NCBI GenBank assembly: GCA_015179025.1
Contig: WHUX01000066.1
Location: 207,236-271,235 of the forward strand
DNA: 64,000 nt
Direction: 5' to 3'
Source: Terfezia claveryi
Lineage: Eukaryota > Ascomycota > Pezizomycetes > Pezizales > Pezizaceae
The notes beneath the pieces were generated by a model. It did not search any database and was not told the DNA's origin. It saw nothing but the letters and a program-made list of their open reading frames with translations. Made by a program: the position numbers and the translations under genes. Below, piece after piece: positions 42,209 to 50,723 of the stretch; within the stretch, counting starts at the first letter, position 1; every line of letters starts with the position of its first letter.

Positions 42209-42765
42209 TGTAACGAGGGCTCTGGGGGACAAGGCGACCAAGGGGTACGCCGGGGAAGTGGCAAGGGGCAATCGCACACGTAGGAGCGCTACATGTGTGA
42301 TCGGGGGAAAGGCTAGGGTAAGACACACGTAGGAACGCTACGTGTGTGACCAGGGGGAGGCTGAGACGGGAAGCAAGGGCAAGAGGCAAGAGAGGCAGAG
42401 GGCAAGGGACACGAGACATGCGGAAGCAGTTGCCGCGTGTGTCAAAGAAGGCAGCTGGGCTGCAGAGACAAGGCGAGGCAAGGTAAGGAGGTGCACAAGG
42501 GAGATGCACCAACGTGGAGAGAAGCAAGGCCCTGTATTAGATATACAAGACGTTGGATGGGGATCCAACGAGAGGGCGGAGAGAGCAAGCTATATATACA
42601 GGCTTCCTTCCTGGCCAAGGCCACTGGAAGGAATAAGGTTCCCGAGACCCCCTATCTCGGGAGCCGAGATAACAACGCTATCACCTGAGTTCGCAGGTGA
42701 TGCCAGAAGGAACAATGAATAACAACAACGAGGTCAGACTAGGCTGGGAAGGGACGGTTGTGATA
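42209..42765 (-). repeat. 5' LTR of C1
   Basis: Matches the 3' LTR at equal length. The outer end is TATCACAACCG by one transition. It carries the same CACCTG hairpin. Confidence 0.9.
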
Positions 42766-44458
42766 TCCTTGAGCTTCTCGAAGGCCGACTGGGCTTCTGG
42801 ATTCCACTGGAAGCGCTGGCCTCTTTCCATGCCCTTGGTCTTGGTTAATGCTGTCAGTGGTGCCATGATTCTCGAATATCCTAGGATGAACCGGCGGTAG
42901 AAATTGGCAAAGCCCAAGAAGGCCTGTACATCCTTGAGGTTGGCAGGGGTTTCCCAATCCTGGATTGCAGTAACCTTGGCAGGGTCCATTCTGATACCGT
43001 CCGTGGTTATTATCAGGCCCAGGTACTTCACCTCTTGGACGTGGAATTCACATTTCTCGGGTTTAAGGTATAACTCAGCTTGTTCCAGCTTCTCTAGCAC
43101 CTGCCGGACGTGGATTTTGTGTTCCGCTAGGGTATCCGAGTAGATGAGGATATCGTCCAGGTAGGCGGTGCAGAATACGTCCAGAAAGTCCCGCAGAGTG
43201 TCATTGATAAAGTGCTGAAAAGAGGAGGGGGCGTTGGTTAAGCCGAAAGGCATCACATTATACTCAAAATGGCCATATCGCGTCCGGAAGGCAGTTTTCC
43301 ACTCCTCCCCCTCAGCAATTCGTACCAAGTTGTATGCCCCTCTCAGATCCAATTTGGTGAACCATTTTGCCTTGGAAAGCCTGGCTAATGTCTCCTAGAT
43401 CAGAGGCAAGGGGTATCTGTTCTTGACCATTATCTCGTTTAGGCCACGATAATCAACACACAACCGAAGAGAGCCGTCCGACTTTTTCATGAACAGCACC
43501 GGGGCACCCGCTGGAGAGGAGCTGTGGCGAATGAAGCTCTTGTTGAGGTTTTCCTCCAGATACTTTTTCAGAGCTTCCAGTTCTATCCGGGACATCCCAT
43601 AGAGAGGTCCATAAGGGGGGTCTTACCTTCTACCAGCGGGATTGTGTGGTCGTATGGTCGATAGGGGGCAAGCTTCTCCGCGGCTTTTACCGAGAACAGG
43701 TCAATAAATTCATGGTATTCCCCCGGAACCATGGATTTCCACTCCTCCTTGGATCTCGTCTTGTTAATCTCTAGGTTCACTTCATGTATGGACAGGGCAT
43801 GAGCCTTCAGCTTGTGCCTTCTAGTAAGGTAAGCGAAAGCCCCTGCCCCGATAAAGCTAACATTCAGAGGTTTTTGGAGGCCAGGGGGCATCGGGGGCAC
43901 AGGGGGAATCGGGGGTGGCAAGGCACACAGCCCAGTAATGGTGGCCTTCGGATTCCCGCAGTGTTTTTTGCAATACTGGCTGTTGAACTGCAGGATATAG
44001 GAGCCGAAGCTGACCGATACATCGTGCATTCTAAGCTAGGGGATTCCGAGGATAATCGGATACTTGAGATTTGTCACAAACATCGGGAGGGCTTCGGAGT
44101 GATCCCCGAACTGGGCAGGCACGCACGCAATATTGGTGATATCCCCGGAGGAAATAGGTCGACCGTCGATGACATCTAGGACACGAGAGGTTTTAAGCTT
44201 GGATGTGGGTATAGAGAATTTACTGACAAAGGCCTGGTCAACGAATGCAATTCCTGAAGCTCCGCAATCTATAAGGGCTGACGTGGTGATTGTTCTATCA
44301 TTGATTTTGAGAGAGATAGATACAACAAAATGCTCGCCGAACAAGCGAGACTCGTCAAAAACAGAAGCGGAAGACACAGCAAATGCAGACAGAGATAAGT
44401 GGCCTGGGGCAGGTCCCTTGCTAGTGTCAGTAACTAGGCAAGAGACAGGGCTTTTCCC
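42766..44458 (-). pseudogene. pol of B1, protease and RT
   Basis: It opens through the GGGAAAA site and KSPVSCLV-like residues. The protease has SALIDCGASGIAFVD (44275). RT has [21 protein letters not shown] and [11 protein letters not shown] (43150), then [10 protein letters not shown] stop in place of Trp after LGIP (44034), a frameshift near 43615 and a stop near 43400 disable it. It ends where C1 is inserted and continues at 36494. Confidence 0.87.
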
Positions 44459-45616
44459 GACTCGTCCACCTCTACAATCCTAGGTTCTGGGGCGTTGGCT
44501 GGGCGGTCGGAGATGGCGTGGACGGCCAGGGAGCGGTTTTTTCGAAGGGGACAGGCCATAATGAAGTGGTCAGCCTTCCCACAGGCTATGCATAGCCCAT
44601 TATTCCGGCGGCGTTCCCTCTCTTCTTGGGTCAGGCGGGGCCTGCCCGCGGATAGGTCCATGGGGGCTGGTACGCCAGCCATGAGCAAGGGGTGAGCTGC
44701 TTTATTGGCGGGGCTAGGGTCGAGGTGGTTTGTTGCTGGGGCTGCTGTTGTTGGGGTGTACGGATGGCTGGGTGGAAGGTTGGGCGGTGATGAAGCCGGG
44801 ACATCCGCTGCTCCACCCGAGAAGCCTGGTCAATCAATTCGCCGAGGGTCCCAACCTCGGGGAGGGTAACCATGGCTTGTTGTAGTTCATCACTAAGTCC
44901 CTCCTGAAATTGTTCGAACTTGGCCTGATCATTCCATAGTACATCCGCGGCCAGTTTTGAGAACTCCGCCACATATGTGGAAAGGTCCGAGTTGCGTTGT
45001 TTTAGGGCCAGGAGGGCTCGACTAGCAGTGCCCACTGCATCAGGGTCCCCAAAAGCCCTATCCAGGATAGCGAAGAGTGCTGGGATGTTATCGAGCTTAA
45101 TCCCAGTCTTAAGGACATATGGCTGGATTTGATCTACTGCTTTGCCCTCCAGCAGGGCAAAGACATAAGCCAATCGGTGTTGCTCGGATGGGAATCTGGC
45201 TGAGTCCCCATTGAGTTTGAGGGTTACCGAGTTCTTCCAGGCTCGGAGGCGAGCCCTATCCCATTGAATTTGGGGGGGGTTGGAATACTTTCGGTTTTGG
45301 CGGCTGGTGCGGAGGGTGGGGTTGCCGACATAGCGGCCATAGCGCGGTTGAGGATCTGGATCGTGGTTCGCTCGTTAGCCAGAGCGATGGTGGCATTGTC
45401 GAGGTCGTTTTAGAGTACTGTGTTTTCTTCATCGGCGGATCTCAGTTTTCGTTCCGCCACGGCCAAGCTATTGCCGAGTTCGGCCCCGATGGCATCCATG
45501 GCCTCGAAGATGTCGATGATCTCTCGACGATAGGCATTCAATTCGTTCGGGCCTGAGGGTATAGGGGAGTTCCTCCAGGTTTGAAACCTGACAGCGGGTG
45601 GAGGGGTTCCGGACAT
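44434..45616 (-). pseudogene. gag of B1
   Basis: The ATG at 45616 starts MSGTPPPAVRFQTWRNSPIP. The N-terminal part is followed by a capsid domain (GKAVDQIQPYVLKTGIKLD, 45110; FQEGLSDELQQAMV, 44900). The zinc knuckle CIACGKADHFIMAC (about 44590) comes last, with the ending ESGKALSLA. Two frameshifts (near 45270 and 44700) and a stop near 45410 break it. Confidence 0.85.
44452..44458 (-). promoter_or_regulatory. Putative -1 ribosomal frameshift heptamer, B1 gag-pol
   Basis: The same GGGAAAA in the same position and frame as in C1, joining the zinc-knuckle frame to the protease frame. Confidence 0.6.
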
Positions 45617-45652
45617 GTAGGCGTACCAGTTGGTCGAGAAGATCCAACGTAG

Positions 45653-46146
45653 TATAATGACGGCTCTGGGGACAAGGCGACCAAGGGGTACGCCGGGGCA
45701 AGGGCAAGGCTAGGGTAACACACACACGTAGGAACGCTACGTGTGTGACTAGGGGGAAGGCTAGGACGGGGGCAAGGGCGAGGGCGAGAGGGGCAGAGGG
45801 CAAGGGGCGCGAGACACGCGGAGGCAGTTGCCACGTGTGTCGGAGGGGGGCAGCTGTGCTGCAGAGTTATTCACGGGACAAGGCAAGACAAGGGGGTGTA
45901 TAAGGGAGGTACACCTTCGTGGAGAGACAAGGTCCTGTATTAGGTATACAAGACATTGGATAGGGATCCAACGACAGTATGAGGGACAGGGGCTATATAT
46001 ACATAATTCTGGGCCAGGGCAACGGAAGGAATAAGCTTCCCAAGATCCCCTATCTCAGAAGCCAAGCAAGATAACGATAACCCATCAACGACACCCGAAC
46101 AAGCCTGTTCGAGTGTCAAATCAAGACTAAGAACACGGTTGTGACA
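45653..46146 (-). repeat. 5' LTR of B1
   Basis: The same length as the 3' LTR. The inner end reads TATAATGACGG in place of TGTAACGACGG, two transitions. CTACGTTGGATC follows it on minus, the sequence also found after the C1 and, with changes, C2 LTRs: the candidate primer-binding site. Confidence 0.9.
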
Positions 46147-48675
46147 GTATCCTTATATGGCGTATGCCTTGTTGTTTGAAGTAAGTATCAACTTTAATAT
46201 ATTTTCCACCATTATCAGTTAAAACAGGTAGAATAGTGGTATTGAACTGCCTTTGGATAAAGGTAATAAAATCAATAATCACTTAGTTTGCATCAGATTT
46301 GGCTATTAGATAGTGCATCTATGCCATGTGGGTAAAATCATCTATAAACATGATGTAATAGAGAGAGTTACCATAAGATATGATAGGCTGCTTACCACTT
46401 AGATCACTATATATGAGTTCAAATGCTCTAGTAGAGCGAGTATAAGAAAGAGCAAATGAGGTATTATTTGTTAATTTTGATATAATACACACATTGTATA
46501 TAAAGTTGATGGGTGCCTTGGATAAGAGCTAGCCATTAGCATATGCAGCTGGGAATATATTGGCTGCATGCCCAAATCTATTATGCCAATGAAAATATAA
46601 AGAAGAGCTCATAAGGTCTGTATGAGTATTAGAGGTTATAGGGCTTATATGAGGTTGCGAAGTAAGTGAAGACCTCATAAGGCTGGCATGAGCATTAGAG
46701 CTCATGGGGCTTATATGAGGTTGTGAAGTAAGCAAAGAGCTCATAAGGCCGGTATGAGCATTAGAGCTACTCACAAAATTTATATAAGGTTGTGAAGTAA
46801 GTGAAGAGCTCATGAGGCCAATATAAGCATTAGAGCTACTCACAGAGTTTATATGTGGTTGCGAAGTAAGCGAAGAGCTCATAAGGCCGGTATGAGCATT
46901 AGAGCTGCTCACAGAGTTTATATGAGGTTGCGAAGTAAGTGAAGAGCTCATAAGGCCGGTATGAGCATTAGAGCTTATAGGGCTTATATGAGCTTGTGAA
47001 TTCGTAGTTTCTTTCAACTAGGGAAGCTTATTACTAATGTCTGTAACTAAGATCAGAGTCTGAAGATCACTTTTATTGAAAATATAAATAACATTATCCC
47101 GAGCAACCATAACAACCTTGAACTTAATGACATCCCAAGTGAAAAGACTGTGACTTAAACTAGGTATATACAAGATATTTTTCAAATGTAGACAGTGTGT
47201 GGTATTATTAGATAAGGCAGCATGTATGATTACAGTACCTTTTCCCTCCATAGGTAAGAGGTTGTTACCTCCTACCCTTATCACTCTATGATGCGGTTGG
47301 ATGTAATGGAAGTGACCTATATCAGAAGTCATATAAGCCATCGCACATGTGTCAAGTTTCCAGGTGTATATTGTACTAACCTGTAGGTTGGTCTAAATAG
47401 ATTCAGAGACAAAACTAGAGGGATTGAGTTGTTGGGAAACAAGCACTTAAGAAATGGAGGCTTATGCAACTTGGGCTTCAGAAACAGAGGCTTACACAAC
47501 TTAAGCAATAGTAGCTTGGGACTGTGCTATTTGTTTTTTACTAGTTTGGTTATGTTTTAGCTTTTAGCAATCTTGCCAGACATGACCTTTAAATTGATAT
47601 CCGTGTTATTTACAGTAGGTACAAGACTAAGTGCCTAGTTCTGCAGAGGTTTGCGAATCTTATGAAGCTTACTGGGATTGAGATTTTGTGGCTTGTTGCT
47701 GGGATTGCACAAATTTCTTCCTTCTAGCCTTATTCGGGTGACTATAGGCTAGTAGCATCATATTGGTTTGGTTTCCGCCATTGTAGCTAGAGAGTTGGTT
47801 ATTAATCGCTAAACCTACTAGCCTCTCCTTTAAATCATCATATAAGAGATTTTCCTTAGTAGTTAAGTTATCTACCACATTGAGGTAGTGAGTGACTAAA
47901 GAAGTGAGGAGGTATTCATGCTTAGCTTCTTCAAGTTCTAGCAAAGTCCTATACACAGCCTTGAAGCTGCCAGGACGTGCATTTGAGGTCAATTGGTACA
48001 ACCGTATCTATCGAATCTCGAAAATATCAATGAACTGAGAAATTGATTGCGAGGTATCAAGTATGGAAGCAAGTGAATTAAAGGATGAATCTCATGTACA
48101 AAGGACAGCAGAGTATCTTTATAGTATGTTTTGTGGAGATAATGCCAGATCTTATTTGCAGACCTATGCCTACCAATCTGCAGCATGATTTTCTGTGAAA
48201 CAACTTGAATAAGGAGCAGAAGAGATTCTGTCTCTATATGCTTATGATATGTTATTTCAGCAGCTGTTGCTGTGAGTGGAGGAATATAGCCGTTGACAAC
48301 TACTTGTGTAGCTTCTAGAGCGTTAAAGATTATCAGCATCTATTATAACCAAAGATTATAGTTCTTTGCGCCTTTAAGAATTGCTAGCTATTCTAGCTTA
48401 ATACTAGACCTGAAGTCCCGATGGACAGGAATAGATACTGCTGCTTGCGGTGCTTGTGCAGCAAGCACTAAAGCCGGTTGGACTTGGAGTGGTGTAGCTT
48501 CAGGAGCTAGAGGTTATAGTTGTAGAATAGCTAGAGGTTGTGGTTGTAGAATAGTTAGAGGTTGTGGTTGCGAGAGTATAATGGTTTCGAGGATTTCTTC
48601 TTCGCTATCAGGCTGATTTTGGTGAACTCTCGAATGGGTTCGTAGTTGCCTTAATGGTCCTGCTTCAGAAGACAT
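46147..48675 (-). pseudogene. Copia D gag, protease and first part of integrase
   Basis: The ATG at 48675 starts MSSEAGPLRQLRTHSR. A copia-type gag domain follows (LKGAKNYNLWL, about 48370) and continues to about 47670. The zinc knuckle is decayed (CTYCK..HGYQFKGHVWQDC, about 47600). The protease reads LDTCAMAYMTSDIGHF near 47350, with Cys-Ala after the Asp as often in decayed copies. A pre-integrase His motif (YFHWHNRFGHA) lies near 46580. Integrase shows MFIDDFTHMA and LTDNGGKYI, two of the three catalytic acids. A 69-bp in-frame repeat fills 46600-47010. Many stops, mostly TAG/TAA in Gln or Trp positions. Confidence 0.85.
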
Positions 48676-48720
48676 ATTGTGCTTGTTTATAGAGAGTCAA
48701 AGTGTAGAGGGCTCAGAACT

Positions 48721-49158
48721 TTTAAGTAATAAAGGAGGGAGGTATAGGCAGTAGTGAGATCCAAAAGTCCACTAAAGGATAATACAAATGAGCGAAGTGA
48801 GATTGTCACATAGAGAAGAGTATATAGAAGTGAAGAGATGTATTGCAGTGAAGAGATGTGTTGTTCTATAATTGTTCTATCTCTATCCAACAGGAAATAA
48901 ACAAGATATATATATATAAATAAACGTACATAAGAAAGTGAAGAAGAAAAAGGACATATGAGTAGCACGCAATGCCTGTGAAGGCCGAAGCATGCCATAT
49001 GATCTGCAGGCCAAAGCATGCAATACCTGTGAAGGCCGAAGCACGCAATGCCTGTGAAGGCCGATGCTTGCTATAAGATCTGCAGGCTGAAGGTCGCCGT
49101 GTGTGGATTAGCAAGGCATGGGTGGAATGAATGAATGTACAGTATTCAATCACTAACA
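48721..49158 (-). repeat. 5' LTR of copia D
   Basis: About 438 bp, matching 16158-16658 along its length, with fewer copies of the gcaatgcctgtgaaggcc unit. The inner boundary tttaag is inferred from where the two copies stop matching. Confidence 0.8.
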
Positions 49159-49567
49159 ATGTGCACTCTACTGACTCCGCTTTCCTGATGTGATGTAGCC
49201 AGCTTTTCTGAAAACCTTTATTCGTCCGAAGCTAGGTGTAGGCTGATAGGGTATGCCAGTCCCACTCCACCCTCCTAACCCCATATCCTGCCCTCGTTCT
49301 CGCCTCTTTCCGTACTGCCTTAGAGGCCGCTCATAGCCCCCTTTCTGTTGCCATGTGGGGCTTACCTGTGAATGCACTCAAGTGGGACTGAAAGTTGGCA
49401 ATCTAGTCAGCTTTCCCGTTCCCTTCGATGCCTAGATGGCCTCTGACCCACGAGGGCTGGAGATCCCTATGTAGATTGAGTTAGTAGTGTTTTGAAATTC
49501 CTTTCAATGCCAGACCTGGAGGGAGAACCTGTACTTAAGTTTCGGACTGCCTGGCTTGCTGCCTGTG
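49159..49567 (-). pseudogene. LINE J, RNase H part
   Basis: Minus-strand pieces read SQAVRNLSTGSPSRSG and, in another frame, PSWVRGHLGIEGNGKAD, matching the end of a LINE RNase H domain (W-x-x-G-H-x-G-x-x-GN-x-x-AD). The last piece, RKAESVECT, leads to the copia D insertion point, after which CGHPLETGEH continues at about 16155. Stops and a frameshift are present. Confidence 0.65.
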
Positions 49568-49700
49568 AATTGCGTGCTTTATTCCATATAATATCTGCAA
49601 TATTTCAATTTTACTTACTTGGGTAATTATGAGCTCCTGTGTTCTCCCGAGGGGACCGGGGCAGCCGTGAGACAACAAACCATTCTCATAGCTGGCTCAG
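49568..49700. repeat. Dispersed repeat R1, copy 2, right half
   Basis: Begins with the second AATTGCG of LINE J. It matches 2300-2440 (ctttatt, cttgggtaattatg, caaccattctca-like). Joined to 15465-15537 it gives a copy collinear with 2218-2440. Confidence 0.6.
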
Positions 49701-49879
49701 AATATGTCTAAGGTGCCTGGACACCTGCAAAGCATTGGTGTTGTGTCCCAGCCTCAGGAACAGGTTATGAGTGCATCTGGACACATGTGCACCAAGCATA
49801 GTGTGTCCAGATTTGGAGTTTCTCTCTTGTGTGTTCTATGTGTCCGATGCACAGGACACGAACTATATTGCTTGCTGAT
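49701..49879. other. No gene seen; repeated tggacac/gtgtcc words
   Basis: tggacac and gtgtcc words recur in both directions. No frame is supported. Confidence 0.3.
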
Positions 49880-50058
49880 GTTAGGCCTATCTAAGGTACT
49901 ATGGGATTAAGCATCTAGTTAGGCAGCCTATACCAAAAATAGTATACCTAAAAGACCTTGAAAGGAGAGTCCCTAATAAAATTAATGCTAGGAAAGGACT
50001 CCAAGAATGAGCAAGCATAACAAAGGCCATTTGACTAAAGAGTACTCTGTTTTAACCA

Positions 50059-50583
50059 TGTAACGAGGGCTCTGGGGGACAAGGCGACCAAGGGGTACGC
50101 CGAGGAAGTGGCAAGGGGCAATCGCACACGTAGGAGCGCTACGTGTGTGATCTGGGGAAAGGCTAGGGTAAGACACACGTAGGAACGCTACGTGTGTGAC
50201 CAGAGGGAGACTGAGACAGGAGGCAAGGGCAAGAGGTAAGAGGGGCAGAGGGCAAGGGACATGAGACACGCGGAAGCAGTTGCTGCGTGTGTCAAGGGAG
50301 GCAGCTGGGCTGCAGAGACAAGGCGAGACAAGGAGGTACACAAGGGAGATGCACCAACGTGGAGAGAAGCAAGGCCCTGTATTGGATATACAAGACGTTG
50401 GATGGGGATCCAACGAGAGGGCGGAGGGACGAAGATATATATATATGATTCCAGGCCAAGGCCATGGAAGAAATAAGCTTCCCGAGATTCCTATCTCGGA
50501 AGCTAAGATAACAATCACCCATCGACGACACCTGAACAAGCCTGTTCGAGTGTCAAATCAAGACTAAGAACACGGTTGTGACA
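50059..50583 (-). repeat. 3' LTR of C2
   Basis: 525 bp with one GACAC-type hairpin (50526-50554) and a chain of other palindromes, for example ACGTTGGAT-GGGG-ATCCAACG and CACACGTAG-GAGCG-CTACGTGTG. Confidence 0.9.
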
Positions 50584-50723
50584 CTATCCCCCCTTTAGGC
50601 TGGAGCTCCAGTGACTAGGAGGCCTGGGCACGATAACCGGCAAAATCAACACAGAAGACAACAACAACGGTAGAAACAAGAACCCCAACTCCAAACAACA
50701 ACAAGAATGCAAAAGGTCTGACA

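Larger units (their letters stand above)
36495..42765 (-). mobile_element. Chromovirus C1 nested in B1
   Basis: LTRs 36495-37051 and 42209-42765 are 557 bp each. The duplication tcctt is at 36490-36494 and 42766-42770. It is closely related to B1 and C2 and lies in the same orientation. The LTR differences I spot-checked were transitions, for example ACGTG against ACATG, so the insertion is fairly recent. Confidence 0.93.
33824..46146 (-). mobile_element. Chromovirus B1, inserted in the integrase of copia D
   Basis: LTRs 33824-34317 and 45653-46146 are 494 bp each. The duplication gtatc is at 33819-33823 and 46147-46151. The polypurine tract (AAAGGGGGGATAG, minus) abuts the 3' LTR. Internal sequence is 34318-36494 and 42766-45652, split by C1. 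Removing C1 and its duplication (6276 nt) puts the RT and RNase H pieces back in frame. Confidence 0.92.
16158..49158 (-). mobile_element. Ty1/copia element D, split by four lines of insertion
   Basis: D's own sequence is 16158-17744, 30113-30197, 32444-33823 and 46147-49158. Its LTRs are at both ends. The polypurine tract GCTGAGGAGGGG (minus) abuts the 3' LTR at 16658. Order on minus is gag, protease, integrase, RT, RNase H, the copia order. Frame checks: removing B1 (12328 nt with duplication) joins integrase in frame, and removing E and the H/F/G block (2248 and 12373 nt) joins RT in frame. The target duplication of D itself is degenerate. Confidence 0.88.
15538..49567 (-). mobile_element. 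5'-truncated Tad-like LINE J, the outermost element of the nested stack
   Basis: A 27-base T-run at 15540-15566 is the A-tail of a minus-strand non-LTR element. The 7-bp duplication AATTGCG is at 15531-15537 and 49568-49574. The element's own sequence is 15538-16157 plus 49159-49567; the rest is copia D and its inserts. The 5' end falls inside the RNase H domain, the usual pattern of incomplete reverse transcription. About 410 bp of 3' untranslated sequence (15567-15976) precedes the tail. Confidence 0.8.

Noticed and set aside
49704..49910. 68-codon plus-strand frame
   Set aside because: It spans the end of the R1 flank, repeated ggacac words and the start of copia fragment K, so it joins unrelated sequences.
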